Assembly (NCBI RefSeq): GCF_000209165.1
Contig: NC_009045.1
Coordinates: 1,661,949 to 1,725,948 of the forward strand
DNA from: Scheffersomyces stipitis CBS 6054
Taxonomy: Eukaryota > Ascomycota > Pichiomycetes > Serinales > Debaryomycetaceae
Reading direction: 5' to 3'
Length of the DNA: 64,000 nt
Part shown: positions 56,142 to 64,000 of the stretch, in pieces
Position numbering within the stretch: the first letter of the stretch is position 1
Layout of the letters: each line of letters opens with the position of its first letter
Made by a program: the position numbers and the translations under genes
Notes under the pieces: model-generated
The model's database searches: none
What the model saw: the letters and a program-made list of their open reading frames with translations, nothing else
What the model was told of the DNA's origin: nothing

Positions 56142-57995
56142 CTATCCAAAGAAAGCCCACAATTCACCTTTTTCAAATTCAGAGAAATCTAATTCTGTTG
56201 GTGGCAAGACCTTATCTGCTTCCTCCAATGCAAACACGTCTGAAAATACCAAATTCACATTGGTCTTGTCGATAGATTCTAGCTCATGTGCAATATGATC
56301 CAATACGTGATTAATAAAAACCAATGTTGACTTTGCAGCAGAATTGACTGTACTGAGTTTGAGAAATGCTTCGCAACAATGATCTGTGATGATCTTAACA
56401 ATCCAGTATACGTCGTTCAAATAGGAGTTGATCATTTCGGTGTCTTGCTCAAGGAATTCGTTCACCCCTTTAACCGTCAACAATTCATTCAAGTTATATT
56501 GTTTGCTTTGTTTCTTAATGGTTTCATAGTTGACTAATAAAATTAGAGCCTTATGCAAAAAGAAAACCGTACTTCTGAGTAATGCTTCTCTAATCTCGAC
56601 AATGTACGGAACAAAACAATGAACCAGACCTGTTGGCAATTCATTGATCATACTGTTCGTAGCAACAAACAACAAGAGTGAGGACTTAAATAACTCTATT
56701 TTGTTGTTTTCCGTTTGAAATTTCAAGAAATGAATATAATGCAAACTATGTATGTAAGTTAGGTCAATTAGTCGAAGATATGCCTGTTCCAGTAAGCTAT
56801 CCATTTCTTGTTGATTGTCCATTATTACGAGTGATTTTATTCGATCGATTGCATAGTTGAGGTTCACCATTTTGGCTGTTTGATACAGATTAACCATGTC
56901 ATTCACAGCCCGAAGAGTCTTGATCCTTTGTTTATAGTTTCTGCGGTCATTTTCGAGTAGATTGTGTTGAACATAATCATCTCGAATCATTGGCTGAAAA
57001 CCCATTCGGAAACTTCTTAAGGTGTCTTCAAACAAAATATACTTCCAAGCATTATTGAGACACTCGATGTAGTGTTCATTTCCATCATGAATTGCCTCGA
57101 TGTCTCTTCCAAGTCCCAAACTTGTGGCGAAAGTGACAATCATAGACAACGATATCAGTTCTGTGGGCATTTCGCTGTCTGTATCAAAATCATATTCATA
57201 TTTATTTAATTCGTGAAGTAACATCAATGCCCAGAGATTTGGCATGGAAAGTTTCAATTCTGTGCTTCGTGCGAGCCATTTTGCAATGATAATCAAATTA
57301 GAAGCTTCAAGTTTGCTCTCACTGTGAATGAAGGATGAGATGGTGAGTATGCTAAGCACGATGCTAAGTTTGATATCATTGCAATTCTTCACTACAGATA
57401 CACTGCGAAAGTCAGCTCCCACTTCAAATACTTCCTTAAAGTATTCAAAAACATTGTCGCCATTGAAGCAGCTGAAGAATAGCTCAGGCAATTGGAGAAA
57501 ATAGCTTAAAAGTTTCGAGCATTCTTTGTATGTTGGCAAAATTCGTGATAGCATCAAGCAACAGTCATCCTTATCTTTAGGGTATTGAGGGCAAGGTTGC
57601 TTCGTTTCCTTTCTTTCCATTTTCTTTATATCAGCGTGGGTCTTAATTGAAATTTCTAACATTATTGGATAGTCCTGCAATGACTGCTTTAAGATTGTTC
57701 TCCAGCTAGTCGGACCAAAATACCTATATGCGTCATACTTAGGTTTGAAGAAGACAAAATCTTCCAAGTTCATCGAATCGCCACTGGTATCTGAACTGAG
57801 AATCTCATCCAGATGTTGCCTTTCCCTTGTATGCTTCTCCTTTGCAGCAGACAAAGCATATTTAGAGTCTTGGTATATACACAAGTGAGATGGTATTCTA
57901 TTCTTCTCGCAAGACGTACAAATTGGCTTTCTTCTGTCACATTTTACTTTCCGTTTCTTGCAGTTAGAGCAAGAATAGCTTATACGTGATCGCAT
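56142..57995 (-). CDS. Zn2Cys6 transcription factor
   Basis: A 617-residue fungal binuclear-cluster regulator. The DNA-binding cluster is at the N-terminus: Cys9, Cys12, Cys19, Cys26, Cys29 and Cys39 in YSCSNCKKRKVKCDRRKPICTSCEKNRIPSHLC (C-x2-C-x6-C-x6-C-x2-C-x9-C). A short basic linker and helical stretch follow. The rest has the helical character of a fungal-specific transcription factor domain, e.g. LSMPNLWALMLLHELNKYEYDFDTDSEMPTELISLSMIVTFATSLGLGRDIEAI. It ends in an acidic segment that could activate transcription (VLPPTELDFSEFEKGELWAFFG). It is divergent from the MFS gene at 58265, sharing 269 bp that contain two CGG-N7-CGG sites. I infer it controls that transporter and itself. Confidence 0.87.
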   Translation of the reverse strand: MRSRISYSCSNCKKRKVKCDRRKPICTSCEKNRIPSHLCIYQDSKYALSAAKEKHTRERQHLDEILSSDTSGDSMNLEDFVFFKPKYDAYRYFGPTSWRTILKQSLQDYPIMLEISIKTHADIKKMERKETKQPCPQYPKDKDDCCLMLSRILPTYKECSKLLSYFLQLPELFFSCFNGDNVFEYFKEVFEVGADFRSVSVVKNCNDIKLSIVLSILTISSFIHSESKLEASNLIIIAKWLARSTELKLSMPNLWALMLLHELNKYEYDFDTDSEMPTELISLSMIVTFATSLGLGRDIEAIHDGNEHYIECLNNAWKYILFEDTLRSFRMGFQPMIRDDYVQHNLLENDRRNYKQRIKTLRAVNDMVNLYQTAKMVNLNYAIDRIKSLVIMDNQQEMDSLLEQAYLRLIDLTYIHSLHYIHFLKFQTENNKIELFKSSLLLFVATNSMINELPTGLVHCFVPYIVEIREALLRSTVFFLHKALILLVNYETIKKQSKQYNLNELLTVKGVNEFLEQDTEMINSYLNDVYWIVKIITDHCCEAFLKLSTVNSAAKSTLVFINHVLDHIAHELESIDKTNVNLVFSDVFALEEADKVLPPTELDFSEFEKGELWAFFG

Positions 57996-58102
57996 AATGC
58001 TTAGCTATCTTGGATCAGTGTATACCAATGAAAGAAGGTAAATTGAATGCTAGAAAGGTTTCTCGGCTTTATAAGGAATTATCATATTATGTACAGGAAT
58101 TT

Positions 58103-58165
58103 CGGTTTTCTGCGGATCAGCGCTAGTTCTGTTGTGCCATTTGGTACAAGCTCGGTTTTTTGCGG
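58103..58165. promoter_or_regulatory. Two CGG-N7-CGG sites, 50 bp apart
   Basis: CGGTTTTCTGCGG at 58103-58115 and CGGTTTTTTGCGG at 58153-58165 differ at one base and start exactly 50 bp apart. A further CGG half-site is at 58064-58066. Direct CGG repeats with a fixed gap are typical Zn2Cys6 binding sites, and the region separates a Zn2Cys6 gene from an MFS transporter gene. Confidence 0.65.
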
Positions 58166-58264
58166 CGTTAAGTGTACATACTGTCAAATTTCGCAACCTT
58201 TGTTTTACTATATATTTCTAACGAAGAGTTCATTATCGAAAAACAGCTCAAATATTGCATAACC

Positions 58265-59989
58265 ATGAATATGCTTAAGAAGGAGGCCAATAAAGCTGAT
58301 CTCCATATGAGCGAAGATAATATAACACATAGAAGTGAAGCAACTGAAGTACATGTATCAGAGGAGGAGAAGTCTGAAGAAGAACCATCAGAAGAAAACA
58401 AATATCTAACTGGAATTCCTTTGATTTTGTGCACAATATCAATTATCTTATCCATATTTCTTACGGCAATTGATCAAACGGTTGTAATAACTGCCTTGGC
58501 AGGAATAGAGGAAGCTTTTGGTGGTGCTTCCCAAATTGGGTGGTCAACAGCAGGTTATGTACTTCCCATGGCAGTGTTGGCACTTTTCTGGGGCCGTTTC
58601 GGTTTAGTAATGGGAAGAAAGAGTTCTGTTTTAATATCCATATTCTTTTTCGAAGTTGGGTCTTTAATATGTGCCCTATCTAAGTCTATGGGCATGTTTA
58701 TTGGTGGAAGAGTTATTACAGGCATTGGAGCCGGGGGTATACAAACAAATGTCTTCATGATAAGTTCAGAAATCACGCCTCTAAATCAAAGAGGTATCAT
58801 AATAGCCTTTGTGACTATGTCCTTAATTCCTGCTGCTGTCATAGGACCGGTAATAGGAGGTCTTTTTACTAGCTCCAAGACCTTGACTTGGCGTTGGTGT
58901 TTCTACATAAACTTACCTTTTGGCGGGGTTGCTGCACTATTTCTACTGCTACTTTATAAACCTAAGAACGACAAGTCAAGGTTTATTTGGAACTGGAACA
59001 AGACAATATTCAAAAGATTGGTTAATACATTTGATCTTGTAGGAGTTCTTCTAGTCGGGATATCTTTAGTTTTATTTCTTGTTGGTTGTTCTTTAGGGGG
59101 TACTGGTTTAAATGGTTTCAATAAACCAGTTACGATATGTTTCACTATAATTGGAGGTGTACTTTTCCTTTGTTTCATATACTATGAATTCTATTGCTAC
59201 AAAGTCAACCAGGAAATGCACTACTATCCAATGCTTCCTAAAGAATTAATTTTCAAGAGACAAGTCTTGGCTCCGGGACTCATAATGTTGTTGTCGAATA
59301 TGGTATTTAATGGCTCGAGCATTTACATTTCAATCTATTTTGAAAATCTATTGGGTAACTCTCCTTCGAGAACTGGAGTTCATCTTTTGCCAATGATATT
59401 GCCTACCATATTAACTACTATGATTTCTGGGCTAATTTGTAGCAAAGTCGGTATTGTCAAACCTGTGTTAATTTTTGGATCTATTTGCGGAGTCATTAGC
59501 AGTGGATTGATTACTATGCTTAATTATCATTCTAGTGATGGGGAAAAGATAGGGTTTCTATTTCTTGTTGGATTTTCCTTTGGTTTCTTCAACCAAGCAA
59601 GTATGATTGCTGCTCAGCTATCTGTATCTGAAGATCAAACAGATTATACATTGATAATTACATCATTTACTGCTTTCATGAGATCTTTTGGAGCCTCATT
59701 GGGTGGTATAGTACTTACTTCAATTTATTCCAACACAGTCAATAAGGAACTACAGAAGTATCCCCAATTTAGAGAGGAGACCGTTGACCAAATCCTAAAA
59801 AATGGAAGCTTGCAAGGATTTGATCAGCATGAAGCCTCTATCCTTATCAATGCATTGTCGATTGGGCTCAAATGGGTTTTTCACTCAATTCTCATCTTAT
59901 CCGTCTCTTGTCTCTTCATTTCCTTTACTACTTCCAACGCCAGGGTTCCTCAAAAGAAAAAGGAAGATACTGATATCGTAGAAGCGTAA
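58265..59989 (+). CDS. MFS transporter, DHA2 (14-spanner) family, second copy
   Basis: A 574-residue membrane transporter of the same drug:H+ antiporter 2 group as the gene at 42513-44291. Motifs include LTAIDQTVVITALAGIEEAFGG, WGRFGLVMGRKSS, GGRVITGIGAGGIQTNVFMISSEITPLNQRG (motif C) and WRWCFYINLPFGG. The N-terminal 75 residues are acidic (HVSEEEKSEEEPSEEN). The frame is open from 58172, but that codon is GTG; the first ATG is 58265. The gene is divergent from the Zn2Cys6 regulator and probably its target. Subtelomeric position and pairing with a dedicated regulator suggest an accessory efflux or uptake role, such as toxin, dye or amino-acid transport. Substrate unknown. Confidence 0.87.
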   Translation: MNMLKKEANKADLHMSEDNITHRSEATEVHVSEEEKSEEEPSEENKYLTGIPLILCTISIILSIFLTAIDQTVVITALAGIEEAFGGASQIGWSTAGYVLPMAVLALFWGRFGLVMGRKSSVLISIFFFEVGSLICALSKSMGMFIGGRVITGIGAGGIQTNVFMISSEITPLNQRGIIIAFVTMSLIPAAVIGPVIGGLFTSSKTLTWRWCFYINLPFGGVAALFLLLLYKPKNDKSRFIWNWNKTIFKRLVNTFDLVGVLLVGISLVLFLVGCSLGGTGLNGFNKPVTICFTIIGGVLFLCFIYYEFYCYKVNQEMHYYPMLPKELIFKRQVLAPGLIMLLSNMVFNGSSIYISIYFENLLGNSPSRTGVHLLPMILPTILTTMISGLICSKVGIVKPVLIFGSICGVISSGLITMLNYHSSDGEKIGFLFLVGFSFGFFNQASMIAAQLSVSEDQTDYTLIITSFTAFMRSFGASLGGIVLTSIYSNTVNKELQKYPQFREETVDQILKNGSLQGFDQHEASILINALSIGLKWVFHSILILSVSCLFISFTTSNARVPQKKKEDTDIVEA

Positions 59990-61625
59990 AGTTGATGATG
60001 ACCTTGGATCGCAATTTAATGACCATTAAACAGTCCGACCACAAAAAAATGTACGATCTATCGTAGTCTGTTAATAGTATTTAAGTAACAAATAGATTAT
60101 CTGGCATTATTGGAGCTCTATAGTCGTTTTTTGAATGGGTGCGAAATGTCGCATTCAGAATCGAAGTATTGATTAAGATCCTAAAGATCCATATCGCAGG
60201 TATTGGCAGTTTAGATAGGTGTATGGGGAAAATGTCGCATATATGACACATTACTTCATAATGCTTGAAGTTTAGAAATGAGATTATAAGTTGATATGAA
60301 TTTTTTTATGATTCACAAATCATGAATCCTAGCTTAATTGGTTGAAGGCAATGGAATGGTACTACTTTCAGACCAGGTGCGTTATTTGGAGCAAAAATTT
60401 TATTTTTCGCATTCTTTCCAGAAATACAAGCCGGACTTGCGGAGTTATTTGAAAGTATAATGTTAGGGAAAAGTTAAGATTGTAATAATATGGATATTTC
60501 ATGATAGTATAGAATAGTAGAGAGTAGTATGATATATCACAAAGGATAACGTCGAGTAGGTAAGTGACTTGAAGAATTATAGTGGAGTTATGCAAATTGG
60601 GGAGTTGATGAGGTACACATTTGAGAGTACATGCCTACGGAAGAGACAAGTAATTATTATCATTACAGATATAGAATAGTGGGTAAGTGATATTGGTGTT
60701 GGAAGTAGTATTATAGAACGAATATTGAAATACAGCATCATGTGACCTAGACGTGGTGATACATGGATGACCATATTCGGTTGTTATGGGAGGAATATTA
60801 TGTTGGAAAAATAATCCCAAAGTCGCATTATGTATGTATGACACTTCTAGGGAACCTGAAAGCCTCCTTAGAAACTGAGTAAATTCCGGTCAATATCTTA
60901 CTCTAATCTAAGGTATTTCATTAAGCATATTTTCACTTCTTTGGTATACTAGCTATGCTCTGTGTCACTATATACAGTATATTCGAGAAACGAACATTTT
61001 CTCTGTTGGCGCAGTCATAGATGATAGATTGATCTGCTATGTACACTACTACATTAAAGCCGAGCATAAACCGGCTGGAAACGAGGAGAATCGAACAAGT
61101 TCAGATGCCGCGTTAGATTCTCTGAAATCCGGATTTGAACCAAATTTCATCGCAAGATAGCGTAAAAAAGAGTCGCTGTAAAATGATGTAATAAAAATCT
61201 TTAATACCAGGCATAGAACAAGGATCCATCTAATATTACTATTCGTGATACTTTCATTCTTTTGCAGGCTACAATGCAGTGTATGTGGTTACAATACATT
61301 TTTATTTGCACCAGATAACCTACACCATCTTAGGAGTGCACAGTTATATTCCTAAGCCTTGGCTTTGCACTGCCGCTAATTGTAAGTTTTGTGATCTTGA
61401 TTTATTTCCAAGACTTTTCCACCTAAGGCAAATAGAGTACTTAAATCTAACCAACTGCCCGTTTCGACAAATTTGTTTGTATATTTAATAAACTTTATCT
61501 ATAGTATCAGCTTATACAGCATCCATAATTTTGAAACTTTCGAACTGTGGGCTCACAAACAGACACTTAAACTATTTTGTACCGAACCACTCTACTACTA
61601 TAATACTAGACGGCATTCAACAATT
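59990..61625. other. Subtelomeric spacer upstream of the RCR-like gene
   Basis: About 1.6 kb, AT-rich, containing the first copy of a diverged ~200-bp repeat (60303-60499). Between about 61000 and 61170 there are isolated tRNA-box-like sequences (TGGCGCAGT on plus; GGTTCAAATCC on minus) that do not assemble into a tRNA. No protein gene. Confidence 0.45.
60303..60499 (+). repeat. Subtelomeric direct repeat, copy A
   Basis: This stretch aligns over its whole length with 62650-62865 in the same orientation. A 24-bp block (60401-60424) is identical to 62759-62782. Blocks around AGGGAAAAGTTAAGATTG and AATATGGATATTT are also shared, with diverged or length-variable segments between. The copies flank the RCR-like gene. 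Confidence 0.75.
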
Positions 61626-62366
61626 ATGGCTTACATAAGGCAATATGATGTAATATTTGACAAGAGATCCACCTCGGGAGATTCTACATGGACTATTGGT
61701 GGAGCTAGATGGGCATTTTTCGCTATTCCCTTCGTTATTATTCTAGTAGGCATATTTGGAACCTTGCGAGCTAACAAGAAAAGATTTCAGCTGGGAGCCA
61801 AACCTATCTATGGGACAAGATGGATGACTCCTCCGTCATACAGACAGTCACAAACACAATATGACCAACCTGTAAATATTAGAGATGCAGATCTTCCTAG
61901 TACCTACGTCCCAGCCTACACGGCTGAGGCCAATGAATACGATATGGGACATTACGACCAAGCAGGCAAATTCCACTCTAATCCAAACGCGAGGGCCGCT
62001 CTAATGGCACCACCACCAAGTGCTCATCAAAGACAGAATTCGGCACATGGTGATGCAATTCCAATCAGTTCTACGGTGCCGGCTGCGGCATTAACAGATG
62101 AGGATGGCGATATTTCCAGACCAGAGGGTCCTCCTCCAGACATGGAAAGTGGCACTGGTGAGTCCAGCGAAAGTCTTGGTGATTTCTCTAGATCACCAGG
62201 TCACTCTCTGCTGGGACACTCCGGCACCATTCCTGGGTCATTAAATCCTTCTAGTCCTCCTTCTGGTCAATCTGAGGTACGGGAGGGCTCCTCCTCTTCC
62301 AGCACTATAGAGGCATTGACAAGTGTTTCAGATGGCATTAATTCAAAAGATTCTGATAAGAATTAA
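61626..62366 (+). CDS. RCR1/RCR2-like membrane protein
   Basis: A 246-residue single-pass membrane protein of the fungal RCR family (regulation of chitin deposition, Congo red resistance, and endosome/vacuole sorting). A membrane segment lies at about residues 29-47 (WAFFAIPFVIILVGIFGTL), followed by basic KKRF and the family block KPIYGTRWMTPPSYRQSQTQYDQP, then STYVPAYTAEANEYDMGHYDQAGKFH. The PPSY motif is a likely Rsp5 docking site. The C-terminal half is low-complexity, rich in Ser, Pro, Gly and acidic residues. The frame is open 51 codons further upstream, but only from a TTG; 61626 is the first ATG that fits. It is the last gene before the telomere, about 1.3 kb from the repeat array, and is flanked by the direct repeat. 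Confidence 0.75.
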   Translation: MAYIRQYDVIFDKRSTSGDSTWTIGGARWAFFAIPFVIILVGIFGTLRANKKRFQLGAKPIYGTRWMTPPSYRQSQTQYDQPVNIRDADLPSTYVPAYTAEANEYDMGHYDQAGKFHSNPNARAALMAPPPSAHQRQNSAHGDAIPISSTVPAAALTDEDGDISRPEGPPPDMESGTGESSESLGDFSRSPGHSLLGHSGTIPGSLNPSSPPSGQSEVREGSSSSSTIEALTSVSDGINSKDSDKN

Positions 62367-63445
62367 ATAATCGTGACGGTCACTACAAATTTTGAGATAA
62401 AATATAGTCATAAATCTTTTTGTATTAGGGACCAAATACCGATATTTTCTTACAAGCATAGATATCATAATATACATCTATTTCATTTGAACGTGCCGAC
62501 CACGCATTTATGTAGGTAGCAACACCCTAACTAGGCTTAGATACAGGAAGAAGTGTCGCAGATTATACATTCTTACCTTATGTCTAGTTCTGACTTGTGA
62601 GCAAGACTATGTGTCTATAATTTAAATAGCTATAACTATAGCATTAATATTTTTATGATTCAAAAATGATGAATTCTTACTTGATTTAATGAGGGCTTTC
62701 GAATAGTACTACTTTTAGGACAGGTGCAATTTTTTTGCAGCAATTAGTATTTTTGTAGTATTTTTCGCATTCTTTCCAGAAAGACAATCAGTTCATGTAT
62801 ACAAGAAAATTGAGAGAAGTAATAAAGGTAAGGGAAAAGTTAAGATTGTAAGAATATGGATATTTGGTGTTGGTTACTGTTGATAGGATGATGTATGATT
62901 TAGTGGGAATGTGATATTGTTGTATTATATTGAGTTGTTGTGAATTTGGAGGGAGGATTATCCATTTAGAATCACATGAGTAGAATTGATTGACAGGGAA
63001 TTATGTGCAGTCAATATAGACGTGGATACAAATATAGGCGCATTTGATGTGCGTGTATCACCAAAATGAGATCTGAGAGGTATAAAAGAGAGGCGAGATC
63101 CCCAAAGTTTGAAAAAGTTATTAAAGTTTATAATTAAACAAAGTATGGTTCATTTGAAGGGGGATATTCTTGATTTTTAGGGAATAACATAATATAAGAA
63201 GATATAAGGAATGAACAATTCATAGTCCTCAATAGCTGGACATTCCTAGGGTCTATGTTATCTCATTTTCATAAGTATTGCGGTATTCTATGCGAGGAAG
63301 GAATGTGAGCTACGACATTCTTCGCAGCAGACCTGTACCGATTCGCGGAAAAAGCGTCATTCACGTGACCTGACAAGATTCGTATCTATTGTTGCAGCGG
63401 AGATATGGTTAGATCAGTTCGACCAGCAGTCCTGTATGGAACGAA
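62367..63445. other. Subtelomeric spacer before the telomere
   Basis: About 1.1 kb without a gene, containing repeat copy B and a TCACGTGA box at 63361-63368. The sequence shifts from AT-rich to mixed composition towards the end. Confidence 0.5.
62650..62865 (+). repeat. Subtelomeric direct repeat, copy B
   Basis: Partner of 60303-60499, same orientation, about 2.35 kb further right and about 20 bp longer through insertions. It lies immediately downstream of the RCR-like gene. Confidence 0.75.
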
Positions 63446-63628
63446 CCCAAATAGGACATTTGTAACGTGACCAAAGATATGTGATATTAGTTTGTTGCAC
63501 AGACAGGACATAACGTGACGCAAGATATGTGATATTGGTTGAGGCACGGAAGTTAAGTGAGGCGACCCCAATAGGATATAGCGTGACCAAAGGGGTGTGA
63601 GTTAATAGTTGCGGCACGGATGCATCAC
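63446..63628 (+). repeat. Three degenerate ~60-bp tandem units
   Basis: Units at about 63446-63503, 63504-63565 and 63566-63628 share the order ATAGGAYAT / AACGTGACC(A)AAG / TGTGATATTAGTTG / GGCACGGA with changes and small gaps. They border the telomere array and end in GGCACGG fragments that resemble broken telomere units. Confidence 0.65.
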
Positions 63629-63640
63629 AGCGGCACGGGC

Positions 63641-64000
63641 CTTGCGGTATGGATCTTTTCACGTCTTGCGGTATGGATCTTTTCACGTCTTGCGGTATGG
63701 ATCTTTTCACGTCTTGCGGTATGGATCTTTTCACGTCTTGCGGTATGGATCTTTTCACGTCTTGCGGTATGGATCTTTTCACGTCTTGCGGTATGGATCT
63801 TTTCACGTCTTGCGGTATGGATCTTTTCACGTCTTGCGGTATGGATCTTTTCACGTCTTGCGGTATGGATCTTTTCACGTCTTGCGGTATGGATCTTTTC
63901 ACGTCTTGCGGTATGGATCTTTTCACGTCTTGCGGTATGGATCTTTTCACGTCTTGCGGTATGGATCTTTTCACGTCTTGCGGTATGGATCTTTTCACGT
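63641..64000 (+). repeat. Telomeric array, 15 perfect 24-bp units
   Basis: The last 360 bp are fifteen identical copies of a 24-bp unit containing GCGGTATGGATC and TTTTCACGT. The unit resembles in length and in its GGTA.GGAT core the 23-bp telomere repeats of Candida albicans and relatives. The plus strand is T/G-rich towards the edge, as expected for the 3'-ending telomere strand. The window ends at a unit boundary, so the array may continue. The open frame through it on the minus strand is only a by-product of the length being a multiple of three. Confidence 0.88.

Noticed and set aside
61000..61170. tRNA-like boxes (TGGCGCAGT; GGTTCAAATCC)
   Set aside because: They lie on opposite strands or at wrong spacing, and acceptor and anticodon stems do not form. 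At most a decayed tRNA.
63414..63998. 194-codon minus-strand open frame of VKRSIPQD repeats
   Set aside because: It is the 24-bp telomere unit read in one frame; length divisible by three keeps it open, and there is no independent start or domain.

Overview
The window looks like the end of a chromosome of a budding yeast of the CUG-Ser clade (Debaryomycetaceae-like; Scheffersomyces stipitis is my best guess, inferred and not proven). The reasons are compact and mostly intron-less genes, yeast-type splice signals in COA3 (GTAAGT, TACTAAC), several gene families typical of Candida-group yeasts, and a right edge made of 15 perfect copies of a 24-bp unit. That unit resembles the long telomere repeats of Candida species and has its T/G-rich strand running towards the end. 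If the clade is right, CTG codons are read as serine, so leucines at CTG in a standard-code translation should be serine. Residue positions given here do not change.

Layout, left to right. 2.4-13.2 kb is housekeeping: a Kch1-type potassium transporter gene (+), then COA3, UTP18, LOS1 and a cysteine synthase, all on the minus strand. 13.2-31.2 kb is very gene-poor. About 18 kb holds only an NRG1-like zinc-finger repressor (+) and an F-box protein (-), separated by empty stretches of about 6.5, 5.1 and 3.8 kb. These stretches contain three copies of a 26-bp motif, several inverted repeats and small tandem repeats.

31.2-47.4 kb is dense housekeeping: GAA1, THS1, an unknown small protein, MRPL38, an IMPACT-family protein, two convergent AIG1/FAR-17a paralogues, a universal-stress-domain protein, a 14-spanner MFS transporter, a mitochondrial TMEM70-like protein and SRP1. 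48.8-60 kb turns to surface and accessory functions: a GPI-type protein with six WGRF repeats, a secreted-type ureohydrolase, a GH81 beta-1,3-glucanase whose promoter carries a TTGC array, tRNA-Leu(CAA), and a divergent pair of a Zn2Cys6 regulator and a second 14-spanner MFS transporter. That pair shares a promoter with two matching CGG-N7-CGG sites 50 bp apart. 60-64 kb is subtelomeric: an RCR1/RCR2-like gene bracketed by a diverged direct repeat of about 200 bp, degenerate ~60-bp units, and the telomere array.

Regulatory logic visible in the sequence includes PAC/RRPE-like elements at UTP18, a Gcn4 site at THS1, a Cbf1-type E-box far upstream of the cysteine synthase, and an AATTTT-type element at MRPL38. 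For five genes the longest open frame begins at a non-ATG codon or inside a spliced gene, so starts were moved: COA3, the NRG1-like gene, the IMPACT-like gene, the GH81 gene and the second MFS gene. The RCR-like gene was also trimmed to its first ATG. No transposon, CRISPR array or intact retroelement was recognised.
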